Positions 38,935 to 50,632 of a stretch of DNA of 64,000 bases are shown in pieces. Position 1 is the first letter of the stretch. Each line of letters begins with the position of its first letter. This DNA comes from Bugula neritina (taxonomy: Eukaryota; Bryozoa; Gymnolaemata; Cheilostomatida; Bugulidae). Under the pieces are notes generated by a model. That model ran no database searches, was not told the DNA's origin, and worked only from the letters and a program-made list of their open reading frames with translations. Made by a program: the position numbers and the translations under genes. The stretch is taken from NCBI GenBank assembly GCA_964035545.1, contig OZ037770.1:15164642-15228641 (forward strand), in the 5' to 3' direction.

Positions 38935-41900
38935 TCATAGGTTCTCACTGCTGTAACCCTCATTATGGAAGTCTACTTTAGTCTCGTATCTTGGAGGCTG
39001 CATATCCTGACGGAAAATATAATAAATATTTATAATAATAGAATATAGATATAATGATATAATAAAATAGTATAAGTATATATACTAATACAATGGAATA
39101 GTATATATAAAATAGTATAATCTATACACAATAATATAATATAATAACACAATAATATAGTATAATAACACAATAATATAGTATAATAATATAAGTATAT
39201 ATACGATAGTGTAAGTATATTATGTATAATAAATAAATAATTTATTTATGTACATATACAAAATAATACAATAATAAAATTTATAGTCATAATAACATTA
39301 GAAAAAAAGTTATATCATAAAATAAATAGAGTGATTTCTCACCATGGTAGGGTATTGGCTTATAGGGTCATTTGGATCAACCACCCAACCATCGACATAG
39401 TCCACAAGACTTCTGTGCTGTACCAGAGCTGGTCCCCAGTCTATTGTTGGGTTGATGAAAACCCCCAGTTTCTAGACAATGGAGATGACACTGAAGGTTA
39501 ACGTTTAATATTATCACAATATATGTAAGTTATATAGTAATATAACAATACAAGAATCGGAGAATGTTAATTTAAGCAAACATTACAGCACAGGCTTCAA
39601 TAATGTATATAAGGACTTTAAAGTAGGTGTAAATAAGTATGTTCACTTCAATTGTTACCATCTTCAGAGCTTAGCCTTAGAGCAAATGGTAAGTAGACAC
39701 TTAAAGTATCGATGAATACAGGCTACATAGCAAAATAGGGACCAATTTGTGCACTGTTAGTTATTATTTGTCGTTTGGTGAACAGAAAACTTTCTATATA
39801 GAAACCACAGTTGATTACAGTTGAAATTTCCCGATGATTAGGACTAAGAAACTTATCAACTAATAAAAAGAGAATTAAAAACTTGATATTCGTGCTGTTT
39901 CATAGTGAGTAATAGAATAATACTTTAGTCAAGTTTCTAATAGTCTCAGTCCTACTGGTTTGGGTTTGCTCGACATCGGGCAGAAATACTAAAGCACAAC
40001 AAACCTCTGCGAAAGTTCCATTATGGTTCAGCATTATCGTGACGAAATGGTAGATGGGAGCTATGAATATGGCGACAACGACCACCAGGGTGCAGCCCCA
40101 GCCTAGAGCCTGGGCCCATGTCTGAAACTCGGTTTCGTCATCATACTTCAAGGGGGTGTATCCCAGCCAGTCAAATATCATCACAAACTAACAAGTCAAT
40201 GCAAGGAGTGGATCAAGTCATAAAAAATAAATCAAGGGGTGGAGTGTCAAAAATAACCATTATCTAGAATGAATAATAATAATAAGCAAATAGAGCATTA
40301 ACATATTCGGGTGCAATATCGAGTGCTTAAAATTTCTAATAACTCAAAAATTTAATAACAATTTTATCAAAATAAATGAGTTTAAGTAAAGTGCGCAGCT
40401 TGTAAGTTTGTTTTAACATTTTTTTTAGATTACACTTACTGTAACAGCTCTTTCTCAGACTATACTAACTCTAACAGCTGTATCTCAGACTATACTAACT
40501 GTAACAGCTGTTTATCAGACTATACTAACTGTAACAGCTGTATCTTAGACTATACTAACCGTGACAGCCAATGGAGTGAAGAAACACCAACAGATGATCC
40601 ACCAGTATTTGAAGCAGTACCAGGCGGGGAAACATGCTGTGGGAGTTATCATCACTTCGATGTCTTTAATGAATCTACACACGCCGTAAGTGTACGCTAT
40701 GGCTATACACTCTAACAGGGCGATAAGCAGTACATTCCAGCCTCCCGAGTAAGTGTCCAGCACATCTAACATGTAGCTTCCTCCCTTTGTTAATACATAG
40801 TAACTTACATGTGCGTCTAGCTCTGTATCTGTAGGTGACTTACTTGTAAGTGCAATTCACTAATCAGTGATAGGTGTTATTGTAAGTAATTACTTATTGT
40901 ATTTAGTTACTGCAAATACAAATTCAAGGATGCCTCAAGTACTGCTATACACTATGACTAAGAATGTTGCCAAATTTTGAATTTACACATAGAGTTGTCC
41001 ACTCCTGCATCTACACATACAAGTTGTTATAGAGAGTTGTCTCACCTCTGTGCACATGGTTAGCCCTAGGAAGTACATGACTACACTCATAACCAGCAAG
41101 ACTAGCCATTTCTGCCTACGATGTTGAGGGAACAAATCCATATAGGAGGTTAACAGAGTCTCCACCAGAGCAAACTGTTGATGAGAAAACAATTGCTTGC
41201 ATTATTACAACACATCGCCATTGCATCATAAAGAGTGCACAACTTTACCCAATTACTTTGAAGCAATTCTACAATAAATAATTCCTTTTCAATTGATATT
41301 GCAGCAGTAGAAGTTACCAGCACTAGCGGGCTGACAAGATGTACTGAAACTGTGTACCTGATGCAGGTAAAGGTGTACCTGATGCAGGTAAAAGTATTAA
41401 TATTATGAAGCCTTAGTACCTCAGAATCTAGCCCCAGTGTTATCAACATGAGAAAGAAGAGTATGGACCAGAGTGGAGCGGCAGGAATAGAGTCTACAGC
41501 TCGTGTGTAGACAATGAAGGCCAGTCCAGTACCTGAGTGAAACACACAACACGAGATGCTGGAAAATTCTAGTAGACATTGATAATAGAACTAGTAGAAT
41601 TACAGTAGAACTAGTAGAATTACAGTAGAACTAGTAGAATTACAGTAGAACTAGTAGAATTACAGTAAAACTAGTAGAATTACAGTAGAACTAGTAGAAT
41701 TACAGTAGAACTAGTAGAATTACAGTAGAACTAGTGGAATTACAGTAGAACTAGTAGAATTACAGTAGAACTAGTAGACAGCAGAACTAGTAGAATTACA
41801 GTAGAACTAGTAGAATTACAGTAGAACTAGTAGAATTACAGTAGAACTAGTGGAATTACTAACAAGGCATGCTTCATATGATGTAAATTGAATATATAAA

Positions 41901-44900
41901 AGTAATCAACAATATATTTTACTAGCAGACAAAGAAAGTATGAAATAAGACTCAAAGTTAAGTCAAGAATGAAGTGAGAAATAAAATCTACTAGTAGAGT
42001 CACTATAGCAGCACAATGTTAGCAAAGTTCACAATGCAGTCCAACTGAGAAATATCAAGTGAGTTAGAGAGTCACTAGTTGAGGTGTCAGTTGAGTCATC
42101 AGTTAGATAGTCATCAGTTAGAAAGTCATCAGTTAGAAAGTCATCAGTTAGAAAGTCAGCGAGGTTACCTGATGAGACGACAGATTCAACCGGCTGATTC
42201 ACTTCAGTTGCCAGAAATCCCAGGTAAGAAAAGATGACAAATCCGGCGAAGAAACTCGTCAGGCAGTTTCCAAACGACACAATCAGGGCGTCTCTGACAA
42301 CACAAAGTGAAATGTCCATCAACAGATGGTTCAAACCAGCACAGTAGAAAAACTATCAGCATATTCTTCCGAATTGTATCGATTATTTTAATAGTTACTG
42401 CCGTCAAAATAAAGCTTGGCTAAATAGTTAGCATTGAAAAATATGTATATTTCATATGTTGTCAGCAAAACTAACTTGGAATTGTTTCTTAAAAGTCAGT
42501 GTCTAGGGGTTTCAAGCTACAGTCAGTGAAGGTGTATAATCTCGACACAGCAGCTACAGATATTACAGTAAAGTTAGCATACAGTCAGGGGAGGCAACTC
42601 TAAAGTCAGCAAGCAGCTAGTTGGTAGTTACTGACTCACCTGATACAGTCATTGTGAAACTTGTTGTAACTAGACAGAGCAATCAGTCCGCCCCATGATG
42701 CCGACAGCGAGAAGAAAATCTGAACGGCAGCGTCTTTCCACACCTGAGCGTCACTGAGTCTAGAGACGTCAGCGCTCATGTAGAACTTGATGCCCTCCTG
42801 ATATCCGTCGAGGAGCAGACCTCTTATGAAGAGGACTATCAGCATAACGTATGGGAAGATGGCGGTGAAGTAGACAACCTGGAATATAGTAGTAGTATTA
42901 GTATTAGTGGTGTTAGTACTAGTAGCAGCAGTAGTAGTAGTAGTAGTACTACTACTACTACTAGTATTAGTAGTACTAGTAGTAGTAGTAGTAGTACTAG
43001 TGGTATTAGTACTAGTAGTATTAGTACTAGTACTAGTATTAGTAGCAGCAGTAGTAGTAGTAGTAGTAGTACTACTACTACTACTAGTATTAGTAGTACT
43101 AGTAGTAGTAGTAGTAGTACTAGTGGTATTAGTACTAGTACTAGTATTAGTAGTACTAGTAGAAGTAGTAGCAGTAGTACTAGTAGAAGTACTAGTATTA
43201 GTAGTACTAGTAGAAGTAGTAGCAGTAGTAGTAGTATTAGTACTAGTACTAGCAGCAGCAGCAGTAGTAGCAGCAGCAGTAGTAGTAGTACTACTACTAC
43301 TGCTACTACTACTAGTATTAGTAGTACTAGTAGTAGTAGTACTAGTAGAAGTAGTAGCAGTAGTACTAGTAGAAGTACTAGTAGTAGTAGTAATAGTAGT
43401 AGTACTAGTAGTAGTAATAGTAGTAGTACTAGTAGTAAAAGTAGTAGTAGAAGTACTAATAGTAGTACTAGTAGAAGTAGTAGTAGTAGTAGTACTAGTA
43501 GAAGTAGTAGAGTCTTACTTTGCCTGAGCTTTTGATTCCCTTAAGCAGAGCAAAGTAGACCATAGCCCAAGCAGCAAGCAAACAAAGACACAGTTCCCAT
43601 TTTAATTCTCCTAAATCATGAAGTCCAGCACTGTTAGCTCTCCCCCATACACGGTACCTGAAAACAGAGCCACTCAATTCAAACAAATGTCAGATCAGAA
43701 ATAAGGAATGGCATGAAAACTTGAGTAAACAACTTGAAAGTTTTAAATTTTGTTGAAATTTCAATGCTAAAAAAGTAAACCAGATTCTAAGCAGTGAGCA
43801 CTACAGAAACATATTATAAACCAAGAAGAAGCAACTCCAAACTAACATGAGATAATCTTCGCTAGGCACGACTTCCTTGATCTTATTGCTTTCAGCAAGA
43901 GTTGAGTCCCAAATCCCGAGTGCCTTTTCCTGGAAAGAAAAGAGTCATGGAACCAAAAGTGAAAGCTAATGGATATTTTGAGATTACCACAGAATAGTGT
44001 GCTATATGTATTATAGAAGCAGACATGGTTTACAGAGAAATGAAATACACAAGTTTAAGAATCCTCTTGATGTAAAGCTAAAAACAATCCACTGACTGTC
44101 ACATTAAAATCAACGTTAGCAGCATGTAATAGTAAGTTTGTTAATTTTAGAATAAATGCATTTTCTTTCACTTACCCCACTGACAGGGTTGACCGAGCCA
44201 TTGGCATAAACACAAACTCCGTTATCCAGGGGTTTATAGGCCCCAGTGCAGTTTGCAGCAGTGAAAGGCGTCAGAAAGGTGGAGCAATCTATAAATAGAT
44301 TATTATACTTGGTTCAGCCGTTGAGCTCTTTTTAACCTGATATCAGTTAGCTGACTCTTTTAGTATAAAATTGGTGTGAAGAAAAAAAAAGATTTAAAAG
44401 TTAAAAAGCACAAAAAATATATGGAAAGAAAGCCCTGTGAGATTCATCAACCATTTCATCTGTGAACATTCTTGGGATAGAGGTAAGACTTTTATTGTCA
44501 GTATTTACAAAGTTTGTAGTTTTTATAAGATTTATTTAACAAAGTATCATGTCTTAGTCACTGCCCAATAGATAATAGTTAAATCCGCAAGTAGTTTTAT
44601 TTGATTAGCTGAGATGCCACATTGTAAGGTTGTATCTTATAACTTTTTGGAAGAACTGACTTCAATACCATTGGCTGAGACGCAGCAACCTTGACCTATT
44701 CAGTACACAGAGGGGCATAAACTTAAAGTGGAGACAATCGCCAACACCGCACTAACTGGGAATTTTGATATACAAAGTTATACTCGCTGCCAAAATGACA
44801 CGCTGCCTCTTGAATACTTACACTCGCTGGCATATCCTGCAACGCACCGGCTCCAGGGCAAAGTTCCTTGGGTGATTTCGAAGAAGGAGGCAATTAGGTA

Positions 44901-47900
44901 GTATATTGCCCAGCCTATGATCATGTTGTAGTAAATGCTTACTAGCCCGGACACTACCACCATACCCCAACCAATACCTGCAGCAGTCACAAGAAATTAG
45001 TCTACACAAATAGTTATATATAGTATATAGATACAGGATTTGATTGACTAAAATTGTAAACTGTGCTAATTTTATGACAAATGAAATTGGAAACCCAAAC
45101 GCATATAAAACACAAATGTCTAAGGTACTAAAACTAAATAATGTCAGCAAAACAAATATGATGAGAAACACCAGAGAGTGTTGGTAGTCATCAATCAAAT
45201 TCTACAATTTATCTCACAGTCATAAATTATTTATTACTTTTCTGCCAAATATCAAAACAGTGTGAACAGTTCAAAGGTCAAAGTGATCAATTAGCTCGAA
45301 GTCAGTTTGTCAAAGCATTCACTTTAAAGAGCTCCATGATGTAACTGAACTAAATAAAAATATTCTAGCCAAGTTTTATAAAGTGTTTGCAAGAAATAGT
45401 TTTAGAAAGCATCTGTAAAAAGAGGACAATCCCAATAAGTTACAAGGAAAATATTATGGAAAACTCACCACTGAATAGTCTGCTGAACTTCCAGCAAGTG
45501 ACTGGTCCAGATGATGTGAACTGACCGAGAGACAACTCCAAGACAAAGATGGGAACTCCAACCAGAAACAACATGATGGCGTAGGGTATGAGGAAGAGAG
45601 CTAAAGTTACACAAGATTACGTAACACTAACATTCTCTCTACTAGGTAGAGTGACTGTGATGCAGGTCTCTAAATACAGCTATTTGAGAACACCATATAC
45701 ATATGCCAGCCCAGAAGCATTTTATTGTTATATTATAAAGGACAGCCGGAGTCTATTATTGATTTTAGAGAGACTGGATGAAACTTAAAGAAGGAAGCAG
45801 TTTAGTGAAAATTAGTAAAAAATACTGCAAGCTGTAACAGTTATTTGTATTAAGCGCTATTCAACATGACACTGATGTACTTTCAGATGACTTAAGTTAC
45901 TAAAAGCATAAACAATATGCTGAGCTCTCCATAGAGAATGACTGTTGGGTCAATATTTTGTTAACTTTAGCTCAATGTAGACAAAGCTGGCCTAACTTTA
46001 GAGGCAAAACTCCTCTACTAATAAAACTACTACTACTGAATTCAAACTCTCTGGCTGGGAGTTAAAAGACTAAACTCTATTTCCAATTTACATCAAAATT
46101 GCGAGCCCCTGTCTTTTTTAGCACAACAGTATCAGGAGGGGTGATGCTGTTCTACACCCTACTTGACAGGAAGATATGTAGTGGCACAGAGTCTATGCTT
46201 ACCTCCTCCATTCCTATAGCACAAATAGGGGAACCTCCATACGTTTCCCAACCCAACAGCGTATCCGAGACACGACAACAGAAACTCTAACTGCCCTCCC
46301 CAATTTCCTCTCTGTTGGTTCTCATCTCCTACGAAATTAATTTCCACATCCTCTGCACGGCGTGGAGCCTAAAAGTAAAAAGTAAATTGTCTACACTAGA
46401 TAGTAGATAGCAGGGTTGGGGTAATTGTAATTTGTAATTGTAATTGACTGTAATTAATTACATTTTTTCAAGTAATTGAATGTAATTTGTAATTGAGGCT
46501 TAAAAATGTAATTGTAATTGTAATTGTAATTAATTACATATCTAATGTAATTGATTTTTACAATTACTTTATAATTACATGTCAATTACTTCAAACTTTT
46601 AAATCTTAAAAAACTCCTTTTTCTACAATGCTTACTGTTAAATAACAAGTTCAGATAGTTAGGTCAATATAGTAGGGTCATTCCATGCCAGCTCACCGAA
46701 TTGCACGCGTCTATTTGCGTCTCAGATTTTGTTCATGTTTACACCAAACAAACCTACACATGCCTCAAGTACTCTTCTTCAGTATTTCTGACCTGACACA
46801 AATTTTTTTTGAGAACTGACTACTTTTGTAGACAAAGGTTGAGAAACATTTTGAGGAAAATTTGTGATTTCTACTTCTAGACTAATCTATAAACGTCTAT
46901 ATCGCAATCATTTTTCTAGACTGAGCCTTAAAATTTGCTGTGTGATTTGATAATACCTATCAATTTGCACTAGTAGCAACACATATTACAGAATACTTTG
47001 TGTGCATATATGCTAAGTCATTGAATATGAACAAATCTTTGTAAATTTTGAAAAATTTCAAATACTCGCCTAATCAAATTTTAAATTACTTATAAATTGG
47101 TCTAAAAGTATAAATCACAAATTTTCCTCAAAATATTTTCTAACCTTTGTTCACCAAAGTAGTAATTTCTCAAAATGTTTTTGTGTCAGGCCAGAAATAT
47201 TCACGAATGGTAATCTGAACATGTGTAGGTCCATTTAGTGTAAATATGAGCAAAATCTGAGACACAAAGACGTGGGACCCCTTGAAAGTTGGTTGATTTG
47301 GTATGGAATGACATAATAGTATCACTGTAGAAAACAAAAGAGGTTTACCACTGTCAACACTGCCTCTGGTAGTTGGACCCTAGAAGTGACTTCTATTTAT
47401 TCCTTGTGAGAACAAAAGTAATTGTAATTGTAATTAATTACATTGCCATGTAATTGTAATTGTAATTAATTACATTAATTTTTAACTGTAATTATAATTG
47501 TAATTGTAATTGACAAATCTTCATGTAATTGTAATTAATTACATTTACATGTAATTGACCCCAACCCTGGTAGATAGTAAGCATATTGGTGCGTGTGAAT
47601 GCAATCATTTATTTTCTAGGAGTGAGAGAGAGAGAGACATAGAAAAAGAGGGGAGGGGGAGGGAGAGGGAGAGAGGAGGAGATGAGAGAGAGAGAGGGGG
47701 GAATTAAGATAGAGAGGGAGAGAAAGAGAAAAACTGTTAAATAAAATTCTATATACTCTGGATAATGAGTGACCAGTTTATGTGTTTCAAAGTTGCTATT
47801 TCTGTTGTATAGAACCATTGAAGTCAGAACTACTGCAATTAAATCTGAAAGAATTTAGCTACTGATTGATGAACCAGAAACACTCTACAGATCTCTATTA

Positions 47901-50608
47901 AATGAGGTCATGGCTCCAGGATGGTGGTTTGGCTACCGTCCCAAAGGATGTATCGGTCTCCTAGCAACTGGCATGGTGCTATAGCCAGCTTTTACTACAG
48001 CTAACCTAAATTACAGTTGCTGAAACCAATTGTGCCATTACGTTCACCTTCCAGAGCTGAATGCACTTGCTATCAGTTTTCTGGATCCAAGAATTTACAT
48101 GCATATAGGAGATGCATTGCTATCTTTGCTAAGCTATATAAAGTTGCAAGCAAGTCTACTTTAAAAAACAGAGAAAGGGGGTCTATCTCTACACATTATG
48201 CCTAGCATGTATTTAGAATAATAACCTAAGAAATAAGACTACATTTCTCTAACTTCATAACAGATCATTACTATTTTAATATTTACTGACAGAAATTTGA
48301 AGATTCTGCTAAACTTTGAAAATTTGAAAGTACAGGGGAGGGAGGCTCAACAATTACATAGAATGAGTAGGGCTGGAGATGCAGCCACCCTTACCCAAAC
48401 TAAGGAAATATGAGAACTGCAGCAAATTAAACATGAATCTGTAAGGTAGAAGACTTGTCAATTGCTTGAACAAGCAATATGCAATGTACATAATATTATA
48501 ACAGATTGATTTAACCTAATTCTCTCAACACTCCTTCTAATATTTTAGAGCACCAAATGTTTTACTGGAAGACAGGCTACACACGTTCACACTCGCCAGA
48601 TGTTGTGGCAGACATGGAAGCTTGTTATTCACAACTAAGAGAAGGTGAAAGCAATCACATCAACAATCTTGCTCACAAATTAGGTCAGGTTATAAAGCTG
48701 TGTTCAAGGTATGAAATGAACATCTTTTGTTATTGACCAACCATTATTCTAGCATGAAATGCTGAATAAAATGTAAAAGAAATAGGCTTTTGTATTTTGC
48801 CCTGTAATTAGAGTAGAGCGTTCCAAGCACTCAAGAAAAGAAAAACACAGCCTTTCGGTCATTCAAATATTATAATAAAACAGGATTTAGCTGGAAGAAT
48901 AAGTTAAGTAAGACAAGTATGTGGTATGCCCAGAATTTACTCTGTTCACCAACAATCTCATACGTGAAGTTACATAACTCTTCCCTGAGTGTTTAAAGTT
49001 GGAACAGATTTTGGGTAGAGTTTATTATTTGGTAAATTACAGTATCTTATCACAGCTGGAATCTATCAAGTGAAGTTAAAAGAAACTAATAATGGTGTAC
49101 GTTTCTCATTATTTTCTTTGCCAAGCAAACATCTATGGACTCAACTCAGCAGTTCAAACACAACTTAAACTAATTTTGTCCAAAATGGTGAAAGGAATGA
49201 GGGACAAAAATGTTGACTGGGGAAAATTGAATGTGTGGATTGTTCAACGGTTATTTTTGAAAATACCTAAAATCTACCAACAGAATCTACAAGAAATTGA
49301 TGTAGAATTTCTACAGATAATCTAAATCTACAAAAGGCTTCTATGAAATCAATAGAAATTACAACCATTAGACTTGCTCATAGTCATAGTTGAATGTTGG
49401 TTTCCCACTTAGTCTTGTAGGTATGAATTTTATTGACTATTGTAAGTGATTTCAATATGTCAGATACTTTTAATTAAGTGAGAAAAGTTTTCAATTTAAT
49501 TAAATAAAAGTAAATCTAAATACTAGATGCATTGGCCTAGGGTCATGAGTTCATCAGTTGAAACACTGCATTATGATTATTCTATAGTGTGCTATTAGTA
49601 TTGGATTCACTTTTAGTACTTTGAACAAAAAAATATATAATTTATTAATTATAATATTAGATATAATATAACATTAGATATATACTATTATAACAATATT
49701 AAATAACATTAGACATATTGTACTATTAATATTGAACGTATTATAATATTATATATAATATAACATTAGATATATACTATTATAATGATATTAAATATAT
49801 TATACTGCTGGATATATTAGTATTACAACACTAGGTCTAGATATAACATTAGACATATTATAATATTATTATTAAATGTATTATAATATTAGATATAATA
49901 TAACATTAGATATATTATAAAATTAGACATACTATACCTTGTTTACTGCCATGACTGAGGTATATATGTTATAGTAATACTAGCTCTACTCCTCGGACCA
50001 CACCTTCATATACGTACAGAGTGTATGTTGACTGGCAGATGAATGAATAGCCAATAGGTTTGTAAAGCCAACAAAAAGCATAGCCTGGCTTCTAAAACTT
50101 AATCTCAGCTAAGAGAGGGAGAAGCATACTGCCCGACAACCTAACAGTTATCCTGATTTCCCTGAATAGAGTGCATTCATTAGCATATTTTGCATATGAA
50201 AGGGAAATGATAAATAAACACATAAGAGGCATGTTGGTGCAGGCCTTGAAATTCATGCAAACAACAGCCAGGATGTGTTTACCTTTATAATGCCCTGCAA
50301 ACAGGAACATTTTACCCGACATTTCTACTTTCAAAGAAAACAATAATCTAAAGCTTTTCTTCCCTATTCCACTCAGACTGACTTTGATTTATTTCGGTTA
50401 TTGATATAAAAATCTTCTCAATTCTTTATAAAACTGAAATGTAATTCAAGTCTTGTTGTCAGCCTTTACTAGGCTTTACCATATTTTAAAAATCAAACTT
50501 TAAAAAATAAATTTTACGATTGAACAGAATATTTATTTAAATATAAGAACCTTTTTTGCAAATTAGCTTATTTTAGAGGGTATATAATTACTCACCTTGT
50601 GTCACCAT
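38935..50608 (-). CDS. SLC6A: Na+/Cl--dependent SLC6 transporter, glycine-transporter-like
   Basis: Fifteen exons on minus: 50596-50608, 46203-46352, 45469-45600, 44822-44977, 44176-44288, 43847-43929, 43519-43657, 42640-42878, 42169-42293, 41420-41532, 41046-41174, 40560-40784, 40005-40187, 39343-39471 and 38935-39006. All phases match, giving 666 residues. It should import an amino-acid-type neurotransmitter across the plasma membrane with Na+ and Cl-. The SLC6 signatures are TM1 [15 protein letters not shown], the EL2 disulfide pair C143/C152 with N-glycosylation sequons at N163 and N180, [14 protein letters not shown]6 [20 protein letters not shown], and LITLGLDSE. The C-terminal [10 protein letters not shown] recalls glycine transporters; the substrate is inferred only. 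Coding exon 1 has just 13 bases (ATG GTG ACA CAA G), chosen because its donor and phase fit the acceptor at 46353. The N-terminal tail is short. Confidence 0.93.
40437..40559 (-). repeat. 30-bp repeat that copies the exon 12 donor of SLC6
   Basis: On the minus strand four units read GTTAGTATAGTCTgAgATACAGCTGTTACA with small changes. The first GTTAGT is the actual donor (ACG|GTTAGT at 40560/40559), so three further donor-like sites follow. Continuing in frame past the donor gives a TAA within five codons. Confidence 0.9.
41590..41860. repeat. 20-bp minisatellite in SLC6 intron 9
   Basis: About 13 copies of GAACTAGTAGAATTACAGTA, with one shortened unit near 41775. It sits about 60 bases upstream (minus sense) of the exon 10 acceptor. 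Confidence 0.95.
42088..42155. repeat. 15-bp repeat close to the exon 9 donor of SLC6
   Basis: Four to five copies of AGTTAGAAAGTCATC (plus strand), starting about 10 bases inside the intron from the exon 9 donor at 42169/42168. Confidence 0.85.
42889..43510. repeat. (AGT)n-type trinucleotide expansion in SLC6 intron 7
   Basis: About 600 bases of AGT/ACT/AGC trinucleotides occupying nearly the whole intron between exons 7 and 8. It starts within ten bases of the donor GTAAGACTC. Blocks of ACTACTACT inside AGTAGTAGT make it partly self-complementary. The 206-codon Val/Leu frame through it is an artefact. Confidence 0.95.
46411..47569. mobile_element. Non-autonomous hAT DNA transposon in SLC6 intron 1
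   Basis: Terminal inverted repeats CAGGGTTGGGGT (left) and ACCCCAACCCTG (right, with one extra base before it) bound a 1159-base element. The flanks carry a perfect 8-bp direct repeat GTAGATAG (46403-46410 and 47570-47577), the target-site length of hAT elements. The ends are rich in GTAATT repeats. Inside, a second pair of inverted segments (about 46680-46880 and 47100-47310, for example CATTCCATGCC / GGTATGGAATG) makes the element a large foldback. There is no transposase frame. Confidence 0.9.
47620..47735. repeat. GA-rich low-complexity tract
   Basis: GAGAGA/GGGAGA repeats in SLC6 intron 1, just beyond the hAT element. Confidence 0.9.
48549..49325 (+). CDS. Possible two-exon gene fragment nested in SLC6 intron 1
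   Basis: Two plus-strand segments look like exons. One is 48549-48683 (acceptor TATTTTAG, donor G|GTCAGG); the other is 49126-49325 (acceptor TTTGCCAAG, stop TAA). Their phases agree. The joined peptide of about 111 residues runs from [16 protein letters not shown] through [20 protein letters not shown] to a C-terminus [11 protein letters not shown] recognise no family. It looks helical and soluble, and no start exon was identified; an alternative donor at 48709 would break the frame. It could be the 3' end of a nested gene, or a relic of a retrocopy. Confidence 0.35.
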
Positions 50609-50632
50609 GCTGTCATGTCACCACGCTGTCAT
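50602..50632 (-). promoter_or_regulatory. Two tandem four-codon upstream ORFs at the SLC6 start
   Basis: A 16-base sequence is repeated in tandem. Each copy begins ATGACAGC and contains an ORF encoding Met-Thr-Ala-Trp-stop (50632-50618 and 50616-50602). In the second copy a G-to-A difference turns GCGTGG into GCATGG and creates the presumed main start ATG (50608-50606), so the second small ORF overlaps the main one and ends at 50602. Such an arrangement would be expected to damp initiation at the main start. It depends on transcription starting upstream of 50632. Confidence 0.45.

Noticed and set aside
42907-43527. A 206-codon plus-strand frame of Val and Leu
   Set aside because: It is the translation of an (AGT)n-type trinucleotide array inside SLC6 intron 7, which is supported on the opposite strand.
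48017-48205. A 62-codon plus-strand frame upstream of the nested candidate
   Set aside because: Alternative frames are equally open in part, there is no good donor to join it to 48549, and no family match is apparent.
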